From assembly GCA_031399085.1 (NCBI GenBank), contig JANNOQ010000071.1, forward strand, positions 62,001-126,000: DNA of 64,000 nucleotides, given 5' to 3'. Below the pieces are notes generated by a model that saw nothing but the letters and a program-made list of their open reading frames with translations, searched no databases and had not been told where the DNA came from. Position numbers and translations under genes: made by a program. Source of the DNA: R-RK-3 sp031399085 (lineage in GTDB: Bacteria > Pseudomonadota > Alphaproteobacteria > Rhizobiales > Rhodomicrobiaceae). Below are positions 37,232 through 47,054 of the stretch, in pieces; positions within the stretch are counted from its first letter, which is position 1; each line of letters opens with the position of its first letter.

Positions 37232-37254
37232 GTCGATCTGCGAGACTCGTTGCG

Positions 37255-37908
37255 TCAATGCCTGGTCGTCGGCGAACCCGATGTCCGCAGCAGCGCGCCG
37301 TCCGCTGCTAGACCCGCTGCCGCAATTGCCGGAGCCAAAGGCGTGCGCTGGGCGGCGAGCCGATGTCCGCCCGCCAGAATCCGCGCGGGAACAGGTTTGG
37401 CGATCGACCAGATCGCGTTGAAGGCGAATTGCGCGAGCCGGACGGAGCCCGGCGCGTTCTCCTCAACGAGGTCAAGGCCGTTGCGGTTCTCCTCACAGCG
37501 GCGCAGCATGTCCCCGGTCCAGCATGAGGACGACCCCAGCACGAGCTGCTCATGGGCGTGGAGGAGAGCGGGGGTGCGGATCAGGCGCACGCTCTCCCGC
37601 CGGCCGCCCTGCGGCGCGATCAGGTTGAGCGCGGACGCCAGTTCGGTCAACAGTTCGGCGGGCGCGAGCCGGGCGAAGATGATCTGCACGGAAGTGTGCT
37701 GCCGCTCCAGCCCCTTGGCTTCAAGCGCCAGCGCCCGCGCCACGGCGGAGGAGGGCGAGCGCGCGATCAATGTCAGCGAACGCTCTTCCAGGCTGCCGCC
37801 CGTCCTCTCAAGCCGATTGAGATAGCCCGAAATCAGCGCGGAAAATTTCTCAAGGGACTGCGGCCGGTCGCCCAGGGGCCTCTTATTGAAGGCGGAGAGA
37901 AAACCCAT
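37255..37908 (-). CDS. Conserved-looking hypothetical protein
   Basis: A 217-residue, soluble, mainly helical protein (MGFLSAFNKRPLGDRPQSLE..., EERSLTLIARSPSSAVARAL, IFARLAPAELLTELASALNL, GGRRESVRLIRTPALLHAHE). There are Cys in SSCWTGDMLRRCEEN. I recognise no domain. The start is uncertain; an ATG 3 codons upstream is possible. It converges on the MotB-like gene with a gap of about 23 nt and is followed on the same strand by a large membrane protein, so it may belong to that functional group. Confidence 0.6.
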   Translation of the reverse strand: MGFLSAFNKRPLGDRPQSLEKFSALISGYLNRLERTGGSLEERSLTLIARSPSSAVARALALEAKGLERQHTSVQIIFARLAPAELLTELASALNLIAPQGGRRESVRLIRTPALLHAHEQLVLGSSSCWTGDMLRRCEENRNGLDLVEENAPGSVRLAQFAFNAIWSIAKPVPARILAGGHRLAAQRTPLAPAIAAAGLAADGALLRTSGSPTTRH

Positions 37909-38162
37909 GCTCGTCATTCCTGATTGGCGGAAAAGCGCGGCAACCTTTCCGGCAGCCCCTTCGAGCAGTTAAGGCGGTCTCGGTTAAGGAACGATTGATG
38001 ACGGCTAGATGGCGCGGTATTTCTCGTGCGCACGCTCGATCCCTAAGTGACCTCTGCGGAGGCCAATTTAATCAAACGAACTCAGCGCTACTGGCCAATA
38101 AGGCGGTGAGACCTCATCCGGCGGCGAACCGCAAAAGGTCTCTGCGGCCCAGCTTTGTAGGC

Positions 38163-40187
38163 TCACTTCCGATGTAGAAAACTTTTGAACCGCGTGAACA
38201 GGCCAAGCTGCGCCACCGGCTCCGTCTTGCCCCCGCCGGAAGGGGCATTGCCGCCGTCCGGATTGCCATCGCGCTTCTTTGAGCCGCCATTGAACCTTGG
38301 CGTGGAATAATCATCCGGATCGGGATCATCGTCGCCACTTTCGCGACGGTCTTCAAGTGCCGGACGGCTGCTGACCTCCTCACCGACCGACCTTTGCGGC
38401 TCGTCTTGCGCAAAAGCCTGACCACGATAAACCCCCTCCTGGGGAGGGAGCTGAATAGTCGGCGTTTCCCATGTGCCTTCCTTCGATCTGCGCCGCGCCA
38501 TCTTCTCGCTCATCGCGGCGCTGCTGCCGACCGACTGCATCAAGATTTGCGCCCACGCCTTGTCATGGAAGCGATAGACGCGGAAGGCGTCGGCCTGCGC
38601 GTAGACGCTGCCCTGCTGGTCCAGCTTCTGTTTGATGAGAGCGGCATCCAGACCATCATCCGCAGCTTCGATCAACTGCACGAACCCGCTGCCTTCGAGC
38701 GTAGCGAAAACGCTGGTGATATAGCGCGAGACTTCCAGCGGGCGCTCCGACGTCGCCTGAAAGATTGCCTGGGCGGCCGTTGGGCCGGTGCGCTTTTCGA
38801 GCCAGATCTTATAATCCTCCTCGCGGAAATCGAGGGGCACGGCGGCGTAATAGCGACCCCGGTGATCGAACACCACGTCTTGGATCGGCGCGATCACCTC
38901 GGCCGCCGTTGGCCGCTTGCCGGGATCGAACTGATCCTGGAAGACCTTATAGAAGGTTTCCAAATATTCGTTCATGCCGCCCTGCCGCGCCGCTTGCATA
39001 CTCCGCGACAGCTCGAAAAACGGTCCGAACGGCCGGTTGATCGAGACCAGCAAAATGCACAAGTCCACGAAGATGGCGATGATCAGGGCGATATAATCGC
39101 GCTCGACCAGCCCGCCGACGGTCTCGGGAACGGGCTCGGCCTCGGACGCCAATCCAATCGCGGCAAAGCCGTTCTGCACCCCGGCGGTCGTCTCCCGCAA
39201 TGTGGTGATGCCGCTATTCGTCAGCCGCCGGAACGCCTCGATCACCGCTTCCGACCCTTCAAAGGACCGCAGCACGGGCGGGTCGAGGGGCGGCAGCTCG
39301 TTGATCGCGCGCACGACGCCGTTCAGCGCTGTCTGCAATTGCGCATCGGGACAGACAAATGTGCCGCCACGCTCATCGGGAAAACTGGTCTGGCTGGCCC
39401 TGGTTGCAAACTCGTCGCGAAGCTGCAAAAGCTGCGGATCGGTGCGCAGCGCATTAAAGCGCGTTCCGACAAGCGCGAGCTGGCGATTGAGCCCGCTGAT
39501 GAAAGCGTTGCGCGACCCCGTGGCGGGATCAATGGTCGAGGGGTCCTTCAGCAGAATTTTTTGCAATTCGGTGTTGACCGCGGTAATATCGGTTTTCACC
39601 TCAGCCCCACGCTGCGCGATATATTGATCCGCGAACTGGAACCGCTGCGCATCAGACTCGCGCAAACGCCGCCGCGGGCCATCGCCGGGCGGGCTGCCCG
39701 CGCAGGTGCGGCCGACCGTGCGCTCGGTCTCCGATTTCTGAGTCGAGATCTGGCTTAGCGAGCCGAAGGTGGTCTGCATTTGCTCAAGGCGCGTCGTGCC
39801 AAGCTGCAGGGTCTGCTGGACTTCGCGCAACGATGATTCCGCCGAAGAGGTCGTAACGCTGCCCGCTTCTAGATACTTCCAATAAAAACCGAAAGCGAAG
39901 CCCACCGAAATCAGGAACAGCAGGAAATAGCCGGCGATATAGAGCGGCCAGAGCCACCAGCGCATTTCGCCGGAAAACATCGAGTCCAGCACATAGAGGA
40001 TCATGAGCTGCAGCATGAATACGGAAAAAGCTACCGCAATACGAGGGATCAAACCCACATCGCCGGACGATGCGGCGATCAGCTCCATGATGCCGGCATA
40101 GGTCGAAACCCAGGCCAGCATGCTCAGTCCGCCAAGCAGCAAAACCCACATCCAGGAGAATCCCGGCCTCTTACTCGCAATCGCCAT
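38163..40187 (-). CDS. Large membrane protein, possibly linked to the MotAB-like pair
   Basis: A 674-residue protein. Three helices at the N-terminus (about 12-30, 45-65, 80-105) are followed by a long helical region with periodic charged residues, another helix about residues 365-385 (ALIIAIFVDLCILLVSINRP), a soluble domain of about 220 residues, and a low-complexity acidic tail (GDDDPDPDDYSTPRF...GNAPSGGGKTEP). GAGGAG lies 8 nt before the ATG. No family is recognised. It lies opposite the MotAB-like pair with one small gene between, a layout suggesting a common complex. Confidence 0.7.
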   Translation of the reverse strand: MAIASKRPGFSWMWVLLLGGLSMLAWVSTYAGIMELIAASSGDVGLIPRIAVAFSVFMLQLMILYVLDSMFSGEMRWWLWPLYIAGYFLLFLISVGFAFGFYWKYLEAGSVTTSSAESSLREVQQTLQLGTTRLEQMQTTFGSLSQISTQKSETERTVGRTCAGSPPGDGPRRRLRESDAQRFQFADQYIAQRGAEVKTDITAVNTELQKILLKDPSTIDPATGSRNAFISGLNRQLALVGTRFNALRTDPQLLQLRDEFATRASQTSFPDERGGTFVCPDAQLQTALNGVVRAINELPPLDPPVLRSFEGSEAVIEAFRRLTNSGITTLRETTAGVQNGFAAIGLASEAEPVPETVGGLVERDYIALIIAIFVDLCILLVSINRPFGPFFELSRSMQAARQGGMNEYLETFYKVFQDQFDPGKRPTAAEVIAPIQDVVFDHRGRYYAAVPLDFREEDYKIWLEKRTGPTAAQAIFQATSERPLEVSRYITSVFATLEGSGFVQLIEAADDGLDAALIKQKLDQQGSVYAQADAFRVYRFHDKAWAQILMQSVGSSAAMSEKMARRRSKEGTWETPTIQLPPQEGVYRGQAFAQDEPQRSVGEEVSSRPALEDRRESGDDDPDPDDYSTPRFNGGSKKRDGNPDGGNAPSGGGKTEPVAQLGLFTRFKSFLHRK

Positions 40188-40202
40188 CGGCGAACTCCTC
40201 AA

Positions 40203-40844
40203 CCCGTCGCGCCGGGTGCTTCAAAATGCAATCAGCAAAACACGTTTACACGATATAAAGCTTTAACGGTAATCGGGATTGTAACACCTCCGTTCGCCGC
40301 TCGTTCCGCGCGCGCGCGTTCCACGCCGCCTCATTATGGTCACCTGACGTGAATGGTGTCTTTATGGTTTTTTCGCTATCACCTGAGGCAAACCGCTGGG
40401 AAATCCAAGCGCTCGCATTTGCCCAAGCAGGTTCGAAATCTAAATTTTCTCCGCGTCATTAGCCCTTAGGACGTCGCCCGCAGAGATTACGCGAAGTGAG
40501 CGAGAGGATGAGTTTTAAGGCGGGCATTCAAAATCATGCCCCGGCAGGACGCGCTCAAAGAAATGTGATCGGAGTTTGAAACCCGCCGGTGCAAAGAGCG
40601 TTCTTTCCCAGCGCGATTTGTCTGGCAGTTTCGTCATCGCCGCGCAAGCGATGCCGTCGGCAATCTCGCGGGGATGTAAGCATTTCGTAGGCTTCCGCTT
40701 GGACGGGGTATCAGAATCGTGAAAAAGGATTATGGTTAGTGGATAGCTCGCATCTGCGTGCTGACGCGAGTCAATCGCGAGTCGTGGGTGTCGCGGTCAC
40801 ATTTGATAACGTAACCAGCAACAGCTCAGCCAAAGTTTTTTAAT
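40203..40844 (+). other. Gene-free interval of about 640 nt
   Basis: No standard gene can be supported. The minus strand has a 93-codon open stretch (40518-40796) without an early start codon, reading IADGIACAAMTKLPDKSRWE and then TLFAPAGFKLRSHFFERVLP in part; it looks more protein-like than random and may be a gene remnant. The right end is the leader of the transglutaminase gene, ending in AT-rich sequence. There is no RNA gene or repeat that I recognise. Confidence 0.4.
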
Positions 40845-41657
40845 ATGCGAATTTACGTCGGGTGCGAGTTAGGCTTTGAGTTTCCTCAAATAACGCCGTT
40901 GATCGCGATCCTTAATGTGCATTCATCGCGCGTTGTCGATTTGGAACGGCCCGACACGCTGATTACAGCGCCCGCTGTTCCGGTCCAGGGCTATCGGGAT
41001 TCCTTTGGGAATTGGTGCAATCGACTGGTGGCGCCGCAGGGGCGGTTCACCCTTTCGACGAATAGCGTCATTCGCGATCCGGGGACCCCCGATCCTGTCG
41101 ATTTCGGCGCGGTTCAACATCAGGTGCAGGATTTGCCGGCCGAGACGCTGCAATTTCTGCTTGGCAGCCGCTATTGCGAAACCGACCGGCTGTCGGACGA
41201 AGCCTGGAGACTGTTCGCGCACGTCCCGGCAGGCTGGGCCAGAGTGCAGGCCGTCTGCGACTTCGTTCACACGCATATCCGGTTCGGCTATGAATATTCG
41301 CGCGCGACCAGAACAGCGGCTGAAGCCTATTCGGAGGCGCGAGGCGTTTGCCGTGACTTTGCGCATCTTGCGGTCACTTTTTGCCGCTGTCTGAATATCC
41401 CAACGCGCTACTGCACCGGCTATATCAGCGACATCGGCATTCCCCCACCGTATGCGCCAATGGATTTTGCCGCGTGGATGGAGGTGTATTTGGGAGGCCG
41501 GTGGCACACGTTCGACCCGCGCAATAATGACGCGCGCATTGGACGCACGCTGATCGCCTACGGTCGTGACGCGGCCGACGTGCCGCTGACGCATATTTTC
41601 GGATCGAGCATCCTTACCAACTTTCAGGTCTGGACCGAGGAAGCGACGGCCGCCTAA
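40845..41657 (+). CDS. Transglutaminase-like cysteine protease family protein
   Basis: A 270-residue protein with a transglutaminase core. The catalytic triad is visible: Cys169 in ARGVCRDFAHLAVTFC, His221 in WHTFDPRNND, and Asp224. The preceding beta domain starts YVGCELGFEFPQITPLIAIL. Related proteins are circularly arranged transglutaminase-fold amidases or proteases, often in alphaproteobacterial loci of unknown function. There is no signal peptide, so it is likely cytoplasmic. The ribosome site is poor. It is transcribed alone. Confidence 0.83.
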   Translation: MRIYVGCELGFEFPQITPLIAILNVHSSRVVDLERPDTLITAPAVPVQGYRDSFGNWCNRLVAPQGRFTLSTNSVIRDPGTPDPVDFGAVQHQVQDLPAETLQFLLGSRYCETDRLSDEAWRLFAHVPAGWARVQAVCDFVHTHIRFGYEYSRATRTAAEAYSEARGVCRDFAHLAVTFCRCLNIPTRYCTGYISDIGIPPPYAPMDFAAWMEVYLGGRWHTFDPRNNDARIGRTLIAYGRDAADVPLTHIFGSSILTNFQVWTEEATAA

Positions 41658-41863
41658 AAGCGTCGTCTATGCGGCATTTCGCGGTTCAGTTTTTATGGCG
41701 CAAGGGTCGCCGATCCGCGCTTTGGTAGTTGCACGCACGAGGATTGGCGGCGCGATGCCTTCGTGCTTTGGCGTTCCCTCAAGGCTGCTGGAAGCGTACA
41801 TAGAGAGTGACCTTACGCGCGCAAACGCTCCGCGCGCGGCCGAATTCCTTCCCGAGGACCGAA

Positions 41864-42982
<1,119 letters not shown>

Positions 42983-43059
42983 TTTCTTCCTAGTCTGTTG
43001 TTAAGGTTGCATAAAGGGTTGTGGGTTATGGTTATCACACCTTGAGATTGTGACGCGTA

Positions 43060-43218
43060 TTAGTGCTTCTGAGTTTTGGTTTTGCCCCCCGGCAAGCAGA
43101 GGTTCCGGCTCCCCATGAAGGTTCCGGGACCTGTGCCCCGCAGGAACGAGGCCAGCAACGCTCTTTGTGCCATACTTCAAAGCGTGCGGCGCCCTCCCGG
43201 CTCGCACGCCTTTTTTTT
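43060..43218 (+). ncRNA. Hairpin-rich RNA candidate or structured 3' UTR of mrp
   Basis: Between mrp and the tautomerase gene the plus strand holds no protein gene but three successive hairpins: TTGCC-CCCC-GGCAA (43082-43095), a 9-bp stem AGGTTCCGG...CCGGGACCT (43100-43108 with 43124-43132, one G-U pair) and the terminal stem described below. The density of structure and the T8 end are typical of a small RNA or a processed 3' UTR. I could not match it to 6S, SRP or other known RNAs from memory. The 5' end is unknown and given only approximately. Confidence 0.35.
43182..43218 (+). terminator. Strong intrinsic terminator
   Basis: GCGTGCG at 43182-43188 pairs perfectly with CGCACGC at 43203-43209, an inner GCC/GGC extends the stem, and eight T residues follow at 43211-43218. 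It ends plus-strand transcription after mrp or after the RNA candidate. Confidence 0.85.
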
Positions 43219-43318
43219 GTCATCGGCGTTTTCGCTTACAAAAGACCGTCGACATCTGGCGGGCAGCGGGATGCACGGCGTGTGCATGCATCTTGCACGG
43301 CGGAAACAAGCCGCGACA

Positions 43319-43732
43319 TTATCGAGCCGCGTCGAATTTGCTCGTCACATAGCGGTATTCCTGCGTCGCGCCGCCAAACCCGTACGCATCGCCATTGACC
43401 TCGTTGACATAAACGTAGCTCTCTTCGTGCAGGGCACCGAGCAGATCGCCCATGCGCTCGAAAATCGCGGCCACGAAGGCTGCTTTCTCATCCTTGGTGT
43501 TGGTGCCGGCCGTCACCCTTATGTCAAACCAGAAGCTGGATTTGCGGTGCGCCGTCAGATTCGGGCCGGCGACGAACCAATGGGCCGGGTCGATTTGTTC
43601 GACCACTACCGCCGTAAGATTGCGAGGCTTGCGCAGAATCTCCGTCGAGGCGTTCGCGGCAAGCGCGGCGACCTTGGCCTCTAATTCGGGGACTGGCTTC
43701 GTAGGCGCAACCTTGACTGTGATGATGGGCAT
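43319..43732 (-). CDS. Tautomerase-family (4-oxalocrotonate tautomerase-like) protein
   Basis: A 137-residue protein. The chosen start places Pro directly after Met (MPIITVKVAPTKPVPELEAK), as needed for the catalytic N-terminal proline of the tautomerase superfamily; GGAGAG lies 7 nt before the ATG. The rest (FVAGPNLTAHRKSSFWFDIR) fits two beta-alpha-beta repeats in one chain. It is probably a small-molecule isomerase or dehalogenase-like enzyme. It is divergent from a LysR-type regulator with only 107 nt between, so the regulator probably controls it. Confidence 0.8.
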   Translation of the reverse strand: MPIITVKVAPTKPVPELEAKVAALAANASTEILRKPRNLTAVVVEQIDPAHWFVAGPNLTAHRKSSFWFDIRVTAGTNTKDEKAAFVAAIFERMGDLLGALHEESYVYVNEVNGDAYGFGGATQEYRYVTSKFDAAR

Positions 43733-43787
43733 TTTCAACTCTCCGTCGATAAGGGTTAGGACGAGCTGGAGATAAGCCATTACCGAT

Positions 43788-43818
43788 CATTTGAAAAACA
43801 AATGTTTGATATATCAAA
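43788..43818. promoter_or_regulatory. Adjacent inverted repeats in the tautomerase-LysR divergent promoter
   Basis: CATTTG-AAAAA-CAAATG (43788-43804) abuts the perfect 14-bp palindrome TTTGATATATCAAA (43805-43818). Both sit in the 107-nt divergent spacer. LysR-type regulators bind dyad sites of the T-N11-A kind in such spacers, so these are probable operators. The AT content contrasts with the GC-rich flanks. Confidence 0.45.
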
Positions 43819-43839
43819 GATTGATATTAAAAATGACGG

Positions 43840-44688
43840 ATGCTGGATCTTGATATCGGTCTTCTCAGAACGTTCACGCTCATCGCCAAGCTGAATAGCT
43901 TTACGGCGGCGGGTGAAATGCTCGGCGCGAGCCAATCGGCGGTCAGCCTTCGCATCGCCAAGTTAGAAGAGCTGCTGCAAAAAAAGCTGCTGGCGCGCAC
44001 GCCGCGCTCAGTCGCTTTGACTCCCGATGGCGTGCGCTTTTTAGGCTTTGCCGAGGCCACGCTTGCGGCGCATGACGCGGCAGTGACGAGCCTTAGAGAC
44101 GATTCCGAGCCGGCCGTGATCCGCTTCGCCATTAGCGATCATGCCGTTGGATCTAGCCTCATGTCGGCGCTGAGCAGCTTAAAACTGTCCCTTCCTCGCA
44201 TTGCTCCGGATGTGATGGTCGGACTGTCTAGCGAGATGCGCGATCGCTACGATGATGGCGAAGCCGATATCGCGATTGTCAGGCACGATGCCGGACGGCA
44301 GAAGGGGCAGCGCCTTTTTGATGACCGGCTCGTGTGGGCCATACGCGCTGGGCTCGACTGGTCGTCGGGCCGGCCCGTGCCGCTTGTCGCGCTGCGCGGT
44401 GCGTGCGGCGTGAAGGCTGCCGCGATCAAAGCGTTGGATGATGCGAGGTTGCCCTGGCGGCTCGCATTTCTCGGCGGGTCTGTCTCTTCCCTCGAAGCGG
44501 CCGTCGAAGCTGGGCTCGGCATTGCCGCCCTGAACCAGCGTCACATCGCGCCCGGCCTCAGGATCGCATCGGATGCCGGTTTGCCCGAATTGCCCGCCGG
44601 GTCGGTCGTGCTGCATAGCCGCCTGCCTCGGCCGGTGACGGCGCTTGTCGCGGCCGCGTTCAAGGCTGCAGGGCCGGCAAATGCCTGA
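43840..44688 (+). CDS. LysR-family transcriptional regulator
   Basis: A 282-residue LysR-type regulator. The N-terminal winged helix-turn-helix reads LLRTFTLIAKLNSFTAAGEM, then LGASQSAVSLRIAKLEELL; the effector-binding domain (about 90-282) has the two-lobe periplasmic-binding fold. It lies head-to-head with the tautomerase gene and probably regulates it. A plausible ligand is the tautomerase substrate or product, which is unknown. The ribosome site is weak. It converges on the iorB-like gene, with a hairpin between. Confidence 0.92.
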   Translation: MLDLDIGLLRTFTLIAKLNSFTAAGEMLGASQSAVSLRIAKLEELLQKKLLARTPRSVALTPDGVRFLGFAEATLAAHDAAVTSLRDDSEPAVIRFAISDHAVGSSLMSALSSLKLSLPRIAPDVMVGLSSEMRDRYDDGEADIAIVRHDAGRQKGQRLFDDRLVWAIRAGLDWSSGRPVPLVALRGACGVKAAAIKALDDARLPWRLAFLGGSVSSLEAAVEAGLGIAALNQRHIAPGLRIASDAGLPELPAGSVVLHSRLPRPVTALVAAAFKAAGPANA

Positions 44689-44706
44689 TCGGCTACGGGT
44701 GTTGAC

Positions 44707-44737
44707 TGGCGGAGCCAATTTCAAGGCAGCTCCGCCA
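44707..44737. terminator. Hairpin between convergent LysR and IorB-like genes
   Basis: A 9-bp perfect stem (TGGCGGAGC at 44707-44715 and its complement at 44729-44737) encloses a 13-nt loop between two converging genes. No U tract follows on either strand, so it may be a weak or bidirectional stop, or a 3' end stabiliser. Confidence 0.4.
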
Positions 44738-44750
44738 ATCCAAACCCTGC

Positions 44751-47054
44751 TTAGGCGCGCAGCTGATCCTTAATTGGCAGCGAGCGGATGCGTTTTCCCG
44801 TGGCCGCAAAGATCGCGTTGCAGATCGCCGGCGCGACGGGGGGCACGCCCGGCTCGCCGACGCCGCCAAGCGGCTGGTTCCAATCCTGGCCGCCGACAAG
44901 ATGCACGCGGATTTCGGCTGGCGCACCGTCAATGCGGGCAACCTCATAGCCATCGAAATTAGCTTGTTCTACCGCGCCGTTCTTGAAGCTGATCTCGCTC
45001 AGCACCGCGAGGCTCTGCCCCATGATGACGGAGCCCTCCATCTGCGCCTTGATGCGATCCGGATTTACTTGCGGCCCGCAATCGACGGCAATGTCGACAC
45101 GCGGGATGGCAAGATTGCCGTTGCCGCTGACTTCGACCTCCACCGCTACAGCGACATAGGTGACGAAACTATAGTGCCCGGCGATGCCGAGCCCACGGCC
45201 TTTCGGCAGGCTGCGGCCCCAGCCGATCTCGGACGCCGCTTTCTCGATGACGGCGCGCAGGCGGCCCGTATCGAACGGGTAAAGCGCCGGATCTTCCCCG
45301 TGATTCCACTTGTCACCGATTGTGTAGGGGTCGATCTTGCGGGCCGGCCCGATCAGTTCAAGCAAATAATCCTTCGGATCGCGTCCAGCCGCCGCCGCCA
45401 GTTCAGCGACGAAGGATTGAATCGCGAAGGCGCGCGGAATATTCGACACCGAACGGAACCAGCCAATGCGCGTATGCGCTTCCGCCTCCGGGTTCTCGAA
45501 GCGGGCATCGGCAATCTCGAACGGGTTGTTGACCAACCCCATGCCGAGTTCCAAGGGCAGCGCGGTCTTCATCCCCGCCACGAAGGTCGAGCCGAGAGTT
45601 GGCGCGGCGCTGCGGTGCAGCCAAGCGACCGCCTTTCCCGATGCATCGAGTCCCGCCTCAAGCCTTTCCGCCGAGACTGTATGGTAATAGCTTTGCTGGA
45701 TGTCGTCTTCGCGCGTCCATGTCAGCTTGATGGGCACGCCGTTCATAGCCTGGCTGACAAGCCCCGCCTCGACGACGAAATCGGGCTTGGATTTACGGCC
45801 GAACCCGCCGCCGAGCAACGTCACATTCACCTTGACGTTTTCCGGCGCGATGGCCAAACGCTTCGCCAGACGGTCTCGCGCCGCCTGCGGAGACTGCACG
45901 CAGCTCCAAGCTTCGCATTTGCCATCCTTGATGCGCACAACGGCGGCGGGCGGCTCCATCGGCGCTTGCGCCAGATGCGGCGTGTAATACTCCGCCTCGA
46001 TGCGCTTGGCGGCTTTCTTGAGCGCGGCATCCACATCGCCCTGGCTGCGTACTACCTGGCCGGGCTTTCTGGCGGCTGCCTCCAGCGTCTTGCGGTAGCT
46101 GTCGGAGGAATAGCTGGCATTCGGTCCGCTCTCCCACTCGATCTTGAGCGCCTCGCGTCCCTTGATCGCGGCCCAAGTGTTCTTGGCGACGACCGCGACG
46201 CCGGCGACGGGCATGAATTCGGACGGCGCCGGCGTGCCTTCGATAGCCACGACCTTGACGACGCCGGGGATCTTCAAAGTCTCGGCGGCGTCGAAGGATT
46301 TGACCGAGCCGCCAAAAACCGGCGTTCGCGCGACGACGGCGTAAAGCATATCGGCAAGCCTGGTGTCGATGCCGTATTGCGCCCGCCCCGTGGTGATGTC
46401 GAAGCCGTCGACGAGGCCAGTCTTGCCCTTGCCGATATAGCGGAAATCGGCTGGGGCTTTCAGTTTTACGCTTTCCGTTGGCGGTGCCGGCAGGTTAGAG
46501 GCTGCTTTCGCGAGCGCGCCATACCCAATTTTGCGCCCGGATTTTTCGTGTAAGACCTCATGATTGACCGCCTTCACCTCGGCGACCGGCACGCCCCATT
46601 GCGCCGCCGCCGCCGTCTCCAGCATCGTCCGCGCCGACGCCCCGATCCGGCGCATGGTGGCGAAATGATGCCGCGTGCTGCGCGAACCGTCCGTATCCTG
46701 ATTGCCGAAGCGGACTTCATCGCCTTCGGCCTGCGCCACCCGGATGCGGTCCCAGTCCGCCTCAAGCTCGTCGGCGACGATGATCGCCAATCCGGTGCGG
46801 ATGCCCTGACCCATGTCGGCGCGATGACAGGTGAAGGTCACGCTGCCGTCTTCGTCGATGGCGAGGAAAATCTTCGGATCGTCGCGCAGTCCGTTTGGCA
46901 TCCCTTCGCCTGCGAATTCAGGCGGTTTCTCGGCATGGGCGACCTTCACGGAAAATCCGGCGGCAAGGACCAGCGAGCCGGCGGCCGCGCCTTTCACAAA
47001 ACTGCGGCGGCTGATATTGACGATTTGCGGGAAAACGGTGCGATCCTGTTTCAT
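44751..47054 (-). CDS. Tat-exported molybdopterin oxidoreductase, large subunit (IorB-like)
   Basis: A 767-residue molybdenum hydroxylase of the xanthine dehydrogenase family, closest in layout to isoquinoline 1-oxidoreductase beta subunit. A twin-arginine signal (SRRSFVKGAAAGSLVLAA) sends it to the periplasm folded. Motifs include RADMGQGIRTGLAIIVADEL for the cofactor region, GGGFGRKSKPDFVVEAG, and GGVGEPGVPPVAPAICNAIF with the catalytic Glu. AAAGGAG lies 8 nt before the ATG, which overlaps the stop of the iron-sulfur subunit by 4 nt. The substrate (N-heterocycle or aldehyde) cannot be told. No maturation gene such as xdhC lies nearby. Confidence 0.9.
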   Translation of the reverse strand: MKQDRTVFPQIVNISRRSFVKGAAAGSLVLAAGFSVKVAHAEKPPEFAGEGMPNGLRDDPKIFLAIDEDGSVTFTCHRADMGQGIRTGLAIIVADELEADWDRIRVAQAEGDEVRFGNQDTDGSRSTRHHFATMRRIGASARTMLETAAAAQWGVPVAEVKAVNHEVLHEKSGRKIGYGALAKAASNLPAPPTESVKLKAPADFRYIGKGKTGLVDGFDITTGRAQYGIDTRLADMLYAVVARTPVFGGSVKSFDAAETLKIPGVVKVVAIEGTPAPSEFMPVAGVAVVAKNTWAAIKGREALKIEWESGPNASYSSDSYRKTLEAAARKPGQVVRSQGDVDAALKKAAKRIEAEYYTPHLAQAPMEPPAAVVRIKDGKCEAWSCVQSPQAARDRLAKRLAIAPENVKVNVTLLGGGFGRKSKPDFVVEAGLVSQAMNGVPIKLTWTREDDIQQSYYHTVSAERLEAGLDASGKAVAWLHRSAAPTLGSTFVAGMKTALPLELGMGLVNNPFEIADARFENPEAEAHTRIGWFRSVSNIPRAFAIQSFVAELAAAAGRDPKDYLLELIGPARKIDPYTIGDKWNHGEDPALYPFDTGRLRAVIEKAASEIGWGRSLPKGRGLGIAGHYSFVTYVAVAVEVEVSGNGNLAIPRVDIAVDCGPQVNPDRIKAQMEGSVIMGQSLAVLSEISFKNGAVEQANFDGYEVARIDGAPAEIRVHLVGGQDWNQPLGGVGEPGVPPVAPAICNAIFAATGKRIRSLPIKDQLRA

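Noticed and set aside
38394..39758. 454-codon open frame opposite the large membrane protein at 38163
   Set aside because: Arg/Leu/His-rich composition, no ribosome site, and the opposite frame has membrane helices and a strong ribosome site.
43060..43218. 6S RNA or SRP RNA
   Set aside because: The conserved SRP helix sequence and the long rod with central bulge of 6S RNA are not visible, so only a generic RNA is called.
44901..46553. 550-codon open frame on the plus strand opposite the IorB-like gene
   Set aside because: It is the shadow of a GC-rich gene whose true strand has a Tat signal, cofactor motifs and a coupled partner; the antisense product has no domains.
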